Below are positions 1-8,294 of a stretch of DNA of 64,000 nucleotides, piece by piece. The number at the start of each line of letters is the position of its first letter. Positions within the stretch are counted from its first letter, which is position 1. A model generated the notes under the pieces. The model saw nothing but the letters and a program-made list of their open reading frames with translations. It ran no database searches and was not told the DNA's origin. The position numbers were made by a program, and so were the translations under genes. The stretch lies in assembly GCA_963706605.1 (NCBI GenBank), contig OY970165.1, positions 2,294,001-2,358,000 on the forward strand, in the 5' to 3' direction. Source of the DNA: VRUE01 sp963706605 (GTDB lineage Bacteria > Actinomycetota > Thermoleophilia > Solirubrobacterales > 70-9).

Positions 1-511
1 GGGCCAGACCCTCCTCGTCGCGATCGAAGGAGTAGGCGTCCTTCATCGTGAACTCGCGGGTGCGGAGGACGCCGGCGCGCGGGCGCGGCTCGTCGCGCTC
101 CTTGGTCTGGATCTGGAAAAGCATCAGCGGCAGGTCGCGGTAAGAGCGCACCTCGCGGGCGACGTGGTAGGTGACGCACTCCTCGTGCGTCATCGCCAGC
201 ACCATCGGCGCGTCCCTGCGGTCCTCGAGCTTGAACAGCTCGTCGATCTCGTAGCGCCCCGTGGCCTTCCAGGACTCAGCTGGCTGCAGCACGGGCATCA
301 GCATCTCCTGGCACCCGATTCCCTCCATCTCCGCCCGGATCACGGCCTCGACCTTGCGCTGCACCCGCCACCCGGCCGGCAGATAAGTCCAGAGCCCGGC
401 TCCCAGCTGCCGGATAAGACCGGCGCGAACCATCAGCTTGTGCGAGATCGCCTCGGCATCAGCGGGCGCGTCCTTGAGCGTTGGCAGGAAAGCCTGGCTG
501 AGCCGGGTCAC
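1..511 (-). CDS. proS: Prolyl-tRNA synthetase, N-terminal part (cut by window edge)
   Basis: Class II aminoacyl-tRNA synthetase that charges tRNA-Pro in the cytoplasm. About 170 N-terminal residues are present; the rest lies outside the window. The translation opens TRLSQAFLPTLKDAPADAEA, then gives LIRQLGAGLWTYLPAGWRV and the motif 2 segment RDEPRPRAGVLRTREF followed by MKDAYSFD, all typical of bacterial ProS. The start chosen is GTG at 511; it gives the usual N-terminus and the frame has no better upstream start. It is the last gene of the rpsB-to-proS string, 64 bp after ispG. The combination ispG-proS in one orientation is common in bacteria. Identification is firm; only the start is less certain. 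Confidence 0.93.
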   Translation of the reverse strand, partial: MTRLSQAFLPTLKDAPADAEAISHKLMVRAGLIRQLGAGLWTYLPAGWRVQRKVEAVIRAEMEGIGCQEMLMPVLQPAESWKATGRYEIDELFKLEDRRDAPMVLAMTHEECVTYHVAREVRSYRDLPLMLFQIQTKERDEPRPRAGVLRTREFTMKDAYSFDRDEEGLA

Positions 512-575
512 GCGTGAAACTTATCCACTAGTCGGGCGGACGGTTGGCGACAGGACATGTCGCCGGGCTGGGAGG

Positions 576-1829
576 TCAGGCTCTGGTGAACCGACGCCCG
601 GCCGTGGGAGATGCCTCCTCGTCGAGCAAGACCCGGTCCGACTCGCCTTTCTGGGCTGCTTCGTGCTCCATCTGCGCGATCTTCTCGGGGGTCAGATCGC
701 CGGCGTTCTCCTCCTCGATCTTGGCCAGCCAGGCCGCCCCCTCCCCCGCCTTGCGCTCGTCGACCTCGACCTCGCCGCGGTCGAGCGATTTGTCGATCTC
801 CTCGAAGAGGGCGTCGACCAGACTCGCCTGCGGCACCTTCCGCAGCGGCTTGCCGCCGGCGAAGATCAGGCCCTCGTCCTTGGCGCCGGTGATGCCGAAG
901 TCGGCGTGGCTGGCCTCGCCGATCCCGTTCACGGCACAGCCCAGCACCGCGACCTCGATCGGCTCGGCGTAGCCTTCCAGCCGCTGCTCGATCTCGGCGA
1001 CGACCGAGTCCATGTCGAACTGGAGGCGGCCGCAGGTCGGACAGGCGATCAGCACCGGGCCGCGCTCGCGCAGCTGCAGCGCCTTGAGGATCTCCCAGGC
1101 GACCTTGACCTCCTCCTCGGCGTGGAAGGTGGAAAGGCTGATCCGGATCGTGTCGCCGATCCCGTCGGCGAGCAGCGTGCCGAGCCCGACCGAGGATTTC
1201 AGCGAGCCGGACCATTTCGTCCCGGCCTCCGTGATCCCCAGGTGCAGCGGGTAGGGGATCTTCTCAGCAAGCAGGCGGTTGGCGGCGATCGTGTTGGGGA
1301 CGTTGGTCGACTTGATCGAGACCTTGAAGTCTTCGAAGTCGAGGCTCTCCATCAGCTCGACGAACTCGACCGCGGCGGCGACCAGCGCCTCGACCGGCGC
1401 CTCGCGCTCGAGCTCGTGCAGGTGTTTGGGCAGCGAGCCCGAGTTGACGCCGATCCGCATCGGCACTCCGGCAGCGGTTGCCTTCACCGCCACCTCGGCC
1501 ACTTTCTCGCGGCCGCCGATGTTGCCCGGGTTGAGTCGGATGCAGTGGGCGCCGGCGTCGATCGCCTTCAGCGCCAGCGTGTGGTTGAAGTGGATGTCGG
1601 CGATCACCGGGATCGGCGACTGCTTGACGATCGTCTTCAGCGCCTCGACGTCGTCGTCACGCGGCACGGCGACCCGGACGATGTCGGCGCCCGCGTCGGC
1701 CACCTTGCGGATCTGCTCCATCGTCGCCGCCAGGTTGGCGGTCTCGGTCTTGGTCATCGTCTGCACGGCAACCGGTGCGCCGCCGCCGATCGGCACGCCG
1801 CCGACGAAGATCTGCCGCTTGGAAGCCAT
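576..1829 (-). CDS. ispG: 4-hydroxy-3-methylbut-2-en-1-yl diphosphate synthase (flavodoxin)
   Basis: Penultimate enzyme of the MEP isoprenoid pathway, reducing MEcPP to HMBPP with a [4Fe-4S] cluster. The 417-residue protein has a TIM-barrel N-terminal half (VQTMTKTET, VRVAVP, IADIHFN, IRLNPGNIG) and the cluster-binding C-terminal half with Cys263 and Cys266 (CPTCGR) and Cys298 (LGCAVNGIGE). The frame is open far upstream, but the family N-terminus starts at the ATG at 1829. Size matches the short bacterial form without the central insert. The C-terminal tail after the conserved region is acidic and variable. It sits with dxr, another MEP enzyme, a few kilobases upstream in the same direction, so both may be transcribed together, although two small genes lie between. 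Confidence 0.96.
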   Translation of the reverse strand: MASKRQIFVGGVPIGGGAPVAVQTMTKTETANLAATMEQIRKVADAGADIVRVAVPRDDDVEALKTIVKQSPIPVIADIHFNHTLALKAIDAGAHCIRLNPGNIGGREKVAEVAVKATAAGVPMRIGVNSGSLPKHLHELEREAPVEALVAAAVEFVELMESLDFEDFKVSIKSTNVPNTIAANRLLAEKIPYPLHLGITEAGTKWSGSLKSSVGLGTLLADGIGDTIRISLSTFHAEEEVKVAWEILKALQLRERGPVLIACPTCGRLQFDMDSVVAEIEQRLEGYAEPIEVAVLGCAVNGIGEASHADFGITGAKDEGLIFAGGKPLRKVPQASLVDALFEEIDKSLDRGEVEVDERKAGEGAAWLAKIEEENAGDLTPEKIAQMEHEAAQKGESDRVLLDEEASPTAGRRFTRA

Positions 1830-1975
1830 ATGGGGAGCGTAGCGGGGCGGCTTGCCAGGCCGGCCTGAACTCGATGGGTTGTTCGTCCCTATGCAGACTT
1901 CGAGGTCCACGCCCGCGACTCCTCGGGCCAGGCCACCCCTCATCCGTTGCCTACGGCTTCGACAGGCCGCGCAGG

Positions 1976-2167
1976 TCAGTCTTCGTTCTTCCTGCGCAGC
2001 TCGCGGCGGTCGAGTACCTGGAGGAGCGTGATCGCCAGCACAAAACACAGCATTACGACGATCCCCGTTGCTTCTTCCGAGTCCCGAAAGACGATCATTC
2101 CTATGGCGGCAAATGCCAGCCCGACACCAAGGCAGATCCAGATGTTGCGGTAGCTCAGCTCGTCCAT
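1976..2167 (-). CDS. Small two-helix membrane protein, function unknown
   Basis: A 63-residue protein starting MDELSYRNIW, with two predicted membrane helices (about residues 8-25 and 33-52) and a charged C-terminus DRRELRRKNED. An upstream in-frame ATG at 2191 would add eight residues. The ATG at 2167 lies inside the end of the preceding gene, overlapping its stop by 13 bp, which suggests translational coupling. The sequence is visibly less GC-rich than the flanking ispG and rseP genes. I do not recognise the family. That two adjacent short frames both encode plausible membrane proteins supports both being real, but neither has been tested. Confidence 0.5.
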   Translation of the reverse strand: MDELSYRNIWICLGVGLAFAAIGMIVFRDSEEATGIVVMLCFVLAITLLQVLDRRELRRKNED

Positions 2168-2397
2168 ATCGATGCAGCGTAAACGATGCATTGGTCGAAA
2201 AGCCAGGCACCGAGAACAAATGCGGCTCCGAAGTAGCCATCTCGAAGTGCACTGCCCTCGACCTGCCTACGGGACCAGCCAAACAAGATTCCGCCTGTCG
2301 CCCCGGTGAAGCTGCCAACGATGATCCCGGCGCCGATCGCAGTGGCCGCTTCCTCGAAGAGCGAGACTAGGAATCCGGTGGAGTCAGCGGGGACCAT
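2155..2397 (-). CDS. Small glycine-rich membrane protein, function unknown
   Basis: An 80-residue protein beginning MVPADSTGFLVSLFEEAATA. Residues about 20-40 (IGAGIIVGSFTGATGGILFG) are small-residue-rich like a glycine-zipper helix, and residues about 55-75 form a second helix (FGAAFVLGAWLFDQCIVYAA). It immediately precedes and overlaps the 63-residue membrane gene, so the two probably form a two-gene unit. The pair interrupts the otherwise conserved rseP-ispG neighbourhood. No family is recognised. It could be a lineage-specific envelope protein pair or a recent insertion; composition is less GC-rich than neighbours. Confidence 0.5.
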   Translation of the reverse strand: MVPADSTGFLVSLFEEAATAIGAGIIVGSFTGATGGILFGWSRRQVEGSALRDGYFGAAFVLGAWLFDQCIVYAASIWTS

Positions 2398-2506
2398 CGC
2401 TCGACCCTGACAGCCAGCACCGCGCGGGTGGTGCGCTCAATGCAACGAGAGCGCAAGTTCTATGAGGCAGAACTGGGACGGCGGGTGGTTCCGCGGCACC
2501 GCTGGC

Positions 2507-3595
2507 TCAGCGGACGTTGAAGCCTTCACCGGTGAGGCGGCCGATGTCGTTGCTGAGGCCGATGAAGAACAGCATCGCGACCAGGGCGAAGCCGATGATG
2601 CTGGCGCGTTCCATCACTCGCAGGGATACCGGTTTGCCGCGGAGTTTCTCGACCAGGCTCCAGAAGATGTGTCCACCGTCCAGCGGCAGGAAGGGAAAGA
2701 GATTGATCAAACCCAGGGAGAGGCTGACGAGCGCAAGCAGGATCAGCGATCGTTCAGCGCTGACCTGGACCGTCTGGTGACCCACGTCGCTGACGCCCAC
2801 GATCCCCGAGATTTCCTTGCGTTCCTGCGAGTTGAATATCTTGGCGATGCGGGTCACCGTTTCGTGGGTCACGAACCAGGCGAAGCTCGCGGCCTTGCCG
2901 GCAGCGCCTGCCGCACTGAGATGGCCAGGTTCGCTGCCGTATGAGAAGCCGATTCGGGTGCGGCCGAGAGCCGCTTCGTATTCGGGTCGAACCCTGAGGG
3001 TTTCGACTTTCCCCGCGCGTTGGACCCGAAGCTCAACGGGCGTTGCCGCCTTGCAGCCCTGGGTCTGCTTGCCGGAGCATTTGTGCGCTGCAATGTCTTG
3101 AGCGAAGCGTTCGAGACGGTTTTCGAGGCCAAGGTGAGGGTAGGTCTTGCCGTCGACCGCGAGAACCCTGTCCCCCGGCTTGAGAGCGGTGGCCGCCGGC
3201 GAGCCGGGGACGATCGTGCCGACGGTCTGATTCGTCTTGTCGGCGCCGAGGGCGACGAAGAAGAGGATGATCAGCGCCAGCCCGATGTTGACCGCGGGGC
3301 CCGCTCCGATCACGACGATCCGCTTCCAGACCGGCTGGCGGTAGTAGGCCCGCGGTGCGACCTCCGGAGGCAGCTCCTCCTCCGGGTTCATACCGCTGAT
3401 TTTCACGTAGCCGCCGAGCGGGATCGCGGCAACGCCGTACTCCGTCTCGCCGCGTTTGAACGAGACGATTTTCGGGCCGAAAAAGAGGAAGAACTTCTCG
3501 ACGCGCATACCCGTCGCCTTCGCGGCCACAAAGTGGCCCGCCTCGTGGAGGACGATCAGCATGCAGAGGCCGCCGAAGACGAGTATCCAGCTCAT
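2507..3595 (-). CDS. rseP: Site-2 zinc metalloprotease, RseP/RasP family
   Basis: Intramembrane protease that cleaves anti-sigma factors and remnant signal peptides within the membrane. The 362-residue protein carries the zinc-binding HEAGH at residues 17-21 in the first helix and the third-ligand motif LDGGH at about 305-309, with a PDZ domain between them (about 120-215, including VPGSPAATALKPGDRVLAVDG). Several hydrophobic segments fit a polytopic topology. The start overlaps the dxr stop by 4 bp (ATGA), the usual arrangement of this cluster. The PDZ-flanking linker contains two cysteines (about residues 170-185) that are unusual for the family and could form a disulphide on the extracytoplasmic side; this is inference. 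Confidence 0.95.
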   Translation of the reverse strand: MSWILVFGGLCMLIVLHEAGHFVAAKATGMRVEKFFLFFGPKIVSFKRGETEYGVAAIPLGGYVKISGMNPEEELPPEVAPRAYYRQPVWKRIVVIGAGPAVNIGLALIILFFVALGADKTNQTVGTIVPGSPAATALKPGDRVLAVDGKTYPHLGLENRLERFAQDIAAHKCSGKQTQGCKAATPVELRVQRAGKVETLRVRPEYEAALGRTRIGFSYGSEPGHLSAAGAAGKAASFAWFVTHETVTRIAKIFNSQERKEISGIVGVSDVGHQTVQVSAERSLILLALVSLSLGLINLFPFLPLDGGHIFWSLVEKLRGKPVSLRVMERASIIGFALVAMLFFIGLSNDIGRLTGEGFNVR

Positions 3596-4737
3596 GCTGG
3601 AGTCAACCCCCGAACCTGGTCTTCGCTGCGCTGCCGAGCCTCGGCGTCGGTCGCGAAGAGATCGTCGAAGTGGGTCACCGGCCTCGCCGGCATCTCCTCC
3701 AGCACGCGCTCGATCACCGCGGGGATGCCGGTGAAGGGTATGCGGCCATCGAGGAAGGCCGCGACCGCCACCTCGTCGGCGGCGTTAAGGACGCAGGGCG
3801 CGGTCCCCCCCGCCCGACCTGCCTCCAGGGCGAGGCGCAGACAGGCGAAGGTCTCCAGGTCCGGCGGCTCGAAGCTGAGCTCGCCGACCGCCGCCAGGTC
3901 GAGCCGCGGGACGTCGACGTCGACGCGCTCGGGGAAGTGCAGGGCGTAGGAGATCGGCACCCGCATGTCAGGGTGGCCGAGGTGAGCCAGCGTGGCGCCG
4001 TCGTTGAGGTCGATCAGCGAGTGGACGATCGATTGCGGGTGGACGACGACCGCGATCCGCTCGTAGGGGACGCCGAAGAGGTGGTGCGCCTCGATCGCCT
4101 CGAACCCCTTGTTCATCAGGGTCGCCGAGTCGATCGTGATCCGCCCGCCCATCTTCCAAGTGGGGTGCGCGAGGGCATCCTCGACGTTGACGCCGGCGAG
4201 GTCGCTGCGGCCGCGGAAGGGACCACCGGAGGCGGTCAGCACCAACCGGTCGACCGTGCCGGGCGGCTCGGAGCCGATCAGCTGGAACAGGGCCGAGTGC
4301 TCGGAGTCGACCGGAAGGATCCTCGCCCCCGTCGCTTCGGCCAGCGCCGTGGTCAGCTCGCCGCCGATCACGAGACTCTCCTTGTTGGCAAGGGCGAGGT
4401 CGATTCCCTCGCCAAGTGCGACGACGGTCGGGCCGAGGCCGGCCGCGCCGACCATCCCATTGAGAACGAGGTCGGCGCCGGAGGAGGCGATCAGCTCACG
4501 GATCCCCTCCTCTCCGGCCAGGACCCGCCCGCTCCAGGCGGATCGGGCCCGCTCGGCGGCGTCGGCATCGGCCAGCGCCACGGTCGGCACGCCGTGCTGG
4601 CGTGCCTGACCCAGCAACGACTCCCAGCTCGACCCCGCGGAGAGCCCGACGACCTGCAGCTCCTCGGAGGCGGCGACGATTTCCAGCGCCTGCGTACCGA
4701 TCGAGCCGGTGCTGCCGAGAATTACCAGCTTCTTCAT
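3592..4737 (-). CDS. dxr: 1-deoxy-D-xylulose 5-phosphate reductoisomerase
   Basis: Second enzyme of the MEP pathway: converts DXP to MEP with NADPH. The 381-residue protein begins with the nucleotide-binding GSTGSIGTQALEI near residues 8-20, followed by NKESLVIGGE, the metal/substrate segment PVDSEHSALFQ, TASGGPFRG, and MNKGFEAIEAHHLF, all characteristic. Length is normal. It starts with ATG at 4737 and overlaps rseP by 4 bp downstream; cdsA ends 19 bp upstream. The product is cytoplasmic. This gene and ispG show that isoprenoids are made by the MEP route. Confidence 0.97.
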   Translation of the reverse strand: MKKLVILGSTGSIGTQALEIVAASEELQVVGLSAGSSWESLLGQARQHGVPTVALADADAAERARSAWSGRVLAGEEGIRELIASSGADLVLNGMVGAAGLGPTVVALGEGIDLALANKESLVIGGELTTALAEATGARILPVDSEHSALFQLIGSEPPGTVDRLVLTASGGPFRGRSDLAGVNVEDALAHPTWKMGGRITIDSATLMNKGFEAIEAHHLFGVPYERIAVVVHPQSIVHSLIDLNDGATLAHLGHPDMRVPISYALHFPERVDVDVPRLDLAAVGELSFEPPDLETFACLRLALEAGRAGGTAPCVLNAADEVAVAAFLDGRIPFTGIPAVIERVLEEMPARPVTHFDDLFATDAEARQRSEDQVRGLTPA

Positions 4738-4756
4738 CTATGGAAGTGTAGGTAGG

Positions 4757-5650
4757 TCAGTAGACCAGCTGGAGCGATAGGTAGTAGCCGACGACGATCG
4801 TGAAGAAGACGGCGTCGAGGCGGTCGAGCAGGCCGCCGTGCGGGCCGAAGAGCTTGCCGGTGTCCTTCTTGCCGAGATCGCGCTTGACCATCGAGGCGAA
4901 GAGGTCTCCGACCGGGCCAATCGCCGCCACCGCGGCGCCGATGATCAAGGCGTCGGCTCCCGAGAGCCAGTTCTGGTAGAGGCCGGCGAACCAAAAGGCC
5001 ATGGTGCCGATCAGGAAGCCGCCGATCAGGCCCTCGATCGTCTTGTTGGGCGAGAGGTCGGGTGCGACCGGGTGCGAGCCGAACATGCGCCCGGTCGCGT
5101 AGGCGCCGGTGTCGGTGGCAAAGGTGCCGACCAGAACGTCGACCAGCAGCGCCGCGCCATGATTGGGCAGATCGCGCAACAGCACCGCATGGACCAGCGG
5201 CAGGCCGATCCAGATGGCGCCCAGCACGGTCACGCTCATCGAGACGACGATGCCCTCGCGGGGCCTGTGCCGCGACCCGAAGATGAAGAGCAGTGGGAAG
5301 GACGCGGTGCCGACCAGGAGGACGTTGAAGGCGGTGCCGAAATGGGCGGCCAGGATCATCGCCAAGACTGCGATGTAGGCGGCCATCTGAACCGGGCGCA
5401 GCGGCGCCGTCATCACGAAGTACTCACGCAGGCAGAGGACCCCGATGGCGATCATCGCCAGCGCGAAGACGATGCCGCCGAGCACCGCGATCGCGATCGC
5501 GAAGGCGATCCAGGGGATCGCGACGAGAACCCGCCTCGCCGTCTCGCCGGTGAGGATCGCGCTGCGCTGTCGCCGCGGCGGGCGAGGCGGGCGCTCGGGC
5601 GGCGGCGGATCCTCCGCGAACATCTCGTCGTCGAACAGGTCGCGGACCAT
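4757..5650 (-). CDS. cdsA: Phosphatidate cytidylyltransferase
   Basis: Integral membrane enzyme making CDP-diacylglycerol from CTP and phosphatidate, the entry point of phospholipid synthesis. The 297-residue protein has a cytoplasmic proline/arginine-rich N-terminus (MVRDLFDDEMFAEDPPPPER), about eight membrane helices, the motif DLSPNKTIEGLIGG, and the family signature GDLFASMVKRDLGKKDTG followed by GPHGGLLDRLD. The frame is open further upstream, but the ATG at 5650 overlaps the uppS stop by one base (TGATG) and gives the sensible N-terminus. uppS-cdsA-dxr order is conserved in many bacteria. Confidence 0.94.
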   Translation of the reverse strand: MVRDLFDDEMFAEDPPPPERPPRPPRRQRSAILTGETARRVLVAIPWIAFAIAIAVLGGIVFALAMIAIGVLCLREYFVMTAPLRPVQMAAYIAVLAMILAAHFGTAFNVLLVGTASFPLLFIFGSRHRPREGIVVSMSVTVLGAIWIGLPLVHAVLLRDLPNHGAALLVDVLVGTFATDTGAYATGRMFGSHPVAPDLSPNKTIEGLIGGFLIGTMAFWFAGLYQNWLSGADALIIGAAVAAIGPVGDLFASMVKRDLGKKDTGKLFGPHGGLLDRLDAVFFTIVVGYYLSLQLVY

Positions 5651-6321
5651 CAGGCCCTCGTCCCGAAGCGCCGGCGGCGTGCCTCGAACTCGCGCAGCGA
5701 CTCCTCGAAAGCCTCGCGTCCGAAGTCGGGCCAGAGCTCGTCGCGGAAGACCAGCTCCGAGTAGGCGCACTGCCAGAGCAGGTAGTTGGATATGCGCTGC
5801 TCGCCGCTGGTTCGGATCAGGAGGTCGGGGTCGTGCATCTCGGAGGCGTAGAGGTGTTCGCGGAACTCCTCCTCGGAGTCGCCCTTGAAGCTTCGCGCCG
5901 CGTCGACGATCTCCGCTCGCCCGCCGTAGTTGAAGGCGACGAAGAGGGTGATGCGAGTGTTCTTCGCGGTGGTCTCCTCCGCCCACTCCATCCGCTTGAC
6001 CAGATCCTTCGCGACGCCCTCGCGGCGGCCGATGAAGCGCATCCGCACCCCTTCGGCGTCCAGCTCAGGGGTCTCGGCGTCGATCCGTTCGCCGAACATC
6101 TCCATCAACCCCTCGACCTCCTCTGCGGGGCGCGCCCAGTTCTCGGTCGAGAAGGAGAAGACGGTCAGCTCCTCGATTCCCAGCTCGGCGGCGTCACGGA
6201 GACGGGCCTTGACCGTGTCGGCGCCCGCTCGGTGCCCTTCGACGACCGGCAGGCCGCGCTGCTGTGCCCAGCGCCCGTTGCCGTCGGTGATGATCGCGAC
6301 GTACCGCGCGGAGGTGCTCAC
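5650..6321 (-). CDS. uppS: Isoprenyl transferase (undecaprenyl diphosphate synthase family)
   Basis: Cis-prenyltransferase that extends farnesyl diphosphate to the C50-C55 lipid carrier for cell-wall synthesis. The 223-residue protein has the diphosphate-binding motif AIITDGNGRWA with the catalytic Asp at residue 13, EGHRAGADTV, VFSFSTENWARP, NYGGRAEIVDA, and the C-terminal RTSGEQRISNYLLWQ and FRDELWPDF. The position before DGNGRW is Thr where Met is usual. Overlaps frr by 4 bp upstream and cdsA by 1 bp downstream. Whether the chain length is C50 or C55, or shorter, cannot be read from sequence. Confidence 0.94.
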   Translation of the reverse strand: MSTSARYVAIITDGNGRWAQQRGLPVVEGHRAGADTVKARLRDAAELGIEELTVFSFSTENWARPAEEVEGLMEMFGERIDAETPELDAEGVRMRFIGRREGVAKDLVKRMEWAEETTAKNTRITLFVAFNYGGRAEIVDAARSFKGDSEEEFREHLYASEMHDPDLLIRTSGEQRISNYLLWQCAYSELVFRDELWPDFGREAFEESLREFEARRRRFGTRA

Positions 6322-6881
6322 ACCTCCAGGATCTCCTCTTCCTTTCCCTTGAGGAGGTCGTCGATCTCGGTGACCGCCTCGTCGGTTTGCTTCTGCAGCG
6401 CGGCCTCGGCGCGGCGCTCGTCGTCCTCGCCCGCTTCCCCCTCCTTCTTCAGCTCACGCAGGTCCTGCATCGTGTCGCGGCGGATGTTGCGGACCGCGAC
6501 CCGGCCCTCCTCCGCAACCCCGTGGACCACCTTGACCATCTCCCGGCGGCGCTCCTCGGTCAGCTCGGGGATCTGGAGGCGAATCACGGTCCCGTCGTTG
6601 CTCGGCGTGAGGCCGACGTCGGACTCCTGGATAGCCTTCTCGATCTCCCCTATGGAGCCCTTGTCGAAGGGGGTCACGGTGAGCAGGCGGGCGTCGGAGG
6701 TGACGACGTTGGCGAGTTGCTTGAGCGGCGTCGGCGAGCCGTAGTAGTCGACCGTGATCCGGTCCAGCAGGTGCGGCGAGGCGCGGCCGGTACGCACCGT
6801 GGCGAGCTCCCCACGGCTCGATTCGACCGACTTTCGCATCCGGTCTTCGGCGTCCTTGAGCAGCTCGTCGATCAGCTCCAC
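6318..6881 (-). CDS. frr: Ribosome recycling factor
   Basis: Releases ribosomes from mRNA after termination, together with EF-G. At 187 residues it has the family length. Recognisable segments are TVRTGRASPHLLDRITVDYYGSP (read in two parts), the VTPFDKGSIGEIEKAI block, SDVGLTPSNDGTVIRL, IPELTEERRREMVKVV, and the C-terminal helix with DEAVTEIDDLLKGKEEEILEV. Lies 16 bp downstream of pyrH in the standard pyrH-frr-uppS order and overlaps uppS by 4 bp. Confidence 0.96.
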   Translation of the reverse strand: MELIDELLKDAEDRMRKSVESSRGELATVRTGRASPHLLDRITVDYYGSPTPLKQLANVVTSDARLLTVTPFDKGSIGEIEKAIQESDVGLTPSNDGTVIRLQIPELTEERRREMVKVVHGVAEEGRVAVRNIRRDTMQDLRELKKEGEAGEDDERRAEAALQKQTDEAVTEIDDLLKGKEEEILEV

Positions 6882-6897
6882 TGCGTCCTCTCTCGGA

Positions 6898-7632
6898 TCA
6901 TCCGGCGGTGGCGCTGGAGACCAGCGTGCCCACCCTCTCGCCGCCGACGATCCTATCTATGTTGGTCTCGTCGCCCATGTTGAAGACGTAGATCGGCAGG
7001 TCGTTGTCCATGCAGAGGGAAAGCGCCGTCGAGTCCATCACCTTCAGCCCCCGCTCGATCGCCTCCCGATGGCTGATCGCGGGGATGAACTCAGCGTCCG
7101 GGTGGGTGGCGGGATCGGCGTCGTAGACCCCTTCGACCCCGTTCTTCGCCATCAGGATCGTTTCCGCGTGAATCTCCAGGGCGCGCAGCGCGGCGGCGGT
7201 GTCGGTGGTGAAGAACGGGTTGCCGGTGCCGGCGGCGAAGATCACCACCCGGCCCTTCTCCAGGTGGCGCATCGCGCGACGCCGGATGTAGGGCTCGGCG
7301 ACCTCCTTGACGTCGATCGCCGACATCACACGGGTGTGCTCGCCGATCTTCTCCAGCGCGTCCTGCAGGGTCAGGGCGTTGAGCACGGTCGCCAGCATCC
7401 CCATGTAGTCGCCGGTGGCGCGGTCCATCCCCGCGGCCGCGCCCTGCAGGCCGCGGTAGATGTTGCCGGCGCCGACGACGATCGCCACCTCCACCCCACG
7501 CGCACGCACCGCGGCGACCTGGCGGGCGATGCGCTCCACCTCGTCGCCATCGGTCCCGTACTCGAGCCGGCCCATCAGCGCCTCTCCCGAGAGCTTCAGG
7601 AGGATGCGGCTGAATTTCGGGTCGGCGTCCAT
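6898..7632 (-). CDS. pyrH: UMP kinase
   Basis: Phosphorylates UMP to UDP for pyrimidine nucleotide synthesis. The 244-residue amino-acid-kinase-fold protein opens KFSRILLKLSGEALMG, followed by VEVAIVVGAGNIYRGLQGA, the UMP-binding MGMLATVLNALTLQDALE, VIFAAGTGNPFFTTDTAAALRA and LMAKNGVEGVYDADP. It lies between tsf (59 bp upstream) and frr, the canonical order in bacteria. The product is cytoplasmic and normally hexameric. Confidence 0.97.
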   Translation of the reverse strand: MDADPKFSRILLKLSGEALMGRLEYGTDGDEVERIARQVAAVRARGVEVAIVVGAGNIYRGLQGAAAGMDRATGDYMGMLATVLNALTLQDALEKIGEHTRVMSAIDVKEVAEPYIRRRAMRHLEKGRVVIFAAGTGNPFFTTDTAAALRALEIHAETILMAKNGVEGVYDADPATHPDAEFIPAISHREAIERGLKVMDSTALSLCMDNDLPIYVFNMGDETNIDRIVGGERVGTLVSSATAG

Positions 7633-7691
7633 CGGGTTGGGCAGGCTGGGCTCGCGAGGAGCCTATCCCGGCAGGGCCGTCTCGGCCAAGC

Positions 7692-8294
7692 TCAGTCGCC
7701 GACGCGGAAGTAGGCGAAGCGCGCGACGCGGACGTTCTCGCCGGTCTTCGCGGCCAGCTCCTGGCGCAGCTCCTCGATCGACTTCGAGTCGTGCTTCTCG
7801 GCGTTGACGTGGGACTGATCCAGCAGCGCCACCTCCTTCGCCCACTTGGCGAGCTGGCCGTCGACGATCTTCTCGACCACGTTGTCCGGTTTGCCGTCCT
7901 CGCGGGCCTTCTCTTCGAAGACCCGTTGTTCTGCCTCTCGCTCCTCTGCCGGGATCTCCTCGGAGGAGACGAACTTGGGCGCGGTCGCGGCGACGTGCAG
8001 GGCGACCTCGTAGGCAAACGCCTTGAAGTCCTCGTTGCGGGCGACGAAGTCGGTCTCGCACTGGACTTCCACCATCGCCCCGACCCTGTCGTTGGCGTGG
8101 ATGTAGGAGGCGACGACGCCCTCGCTGGTGCCGCGACCTTCCCGCTTCGCGGCCGAGGCCTGGCCCTTGACGCGAAGGATCTCGATCGCGCGGTCCACGT
8201 CCCCCTCGGACTCGGTCAAGGCGGACTTGCAGTCCATCATCGCCGCCCCGGTCCGCTCCCGCAGCGCCTTCACATCGGCAGCGGTGACGCTCAT
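7692..8294 (-). CDS. tsf: Elongation factor Ts (short form)
   Basis: Nucleotide exchange factor for EF-Tu. The N-terminal UBA-like region has the signature VKALRERTGAAMMDCKSALTE, followed by DVDRAIEILRVKGQASAAKR and the core VEVQCETDFVARNEDFKAFA. At 200 residues it is about 70-80 shorter than the EF-Ts of E. coli or mycobacteria and near the Thermus form, so one of the two core subdomains seems to be missing. The C-terminus ENVRVARFAYFRVGD is a normal family ending, so this is a short architecture and not a truncation. ATG at 8294 overlaps the rpsB stop by 4 bp. Confidence 0.94.
   Translation of the reverse strand: MSVTAADVKALRERTGAAMMDCKSALTESEGDVDRAIEILRVKGQASAAKREGRGTSEGVVASYIHANDRVGAMVEVQCETDFVARNEDFKAFAYEVALHVAATAPKFVSSEEIPAEEREAEQRVFEEKAREDGKPDNVVEKIVDGQLAKWAKEVALLDQSHVNAEKHDSKSIEELRQELAAKTGENVRVARFAYFRVGD

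Noticed and set aside
438..1868. 476-residue plus-strand open frame
   Set aside because: Antisense to ispG, whose catalytic cysteines and length are intact.
576..2318. Long N-terminal extension of ispG
   Set aside because: The frame is open but the extra residues have no family similarity and overlap the two small membrane genes; the ATG at 1829 gives the normal start.
2456..2474. Small hairpin AGTTCT/AGAACT downstream of rseP
   Set aside because: Only a 6-bp stem, no T tract and no relation to the palindrome family; too weak to call.
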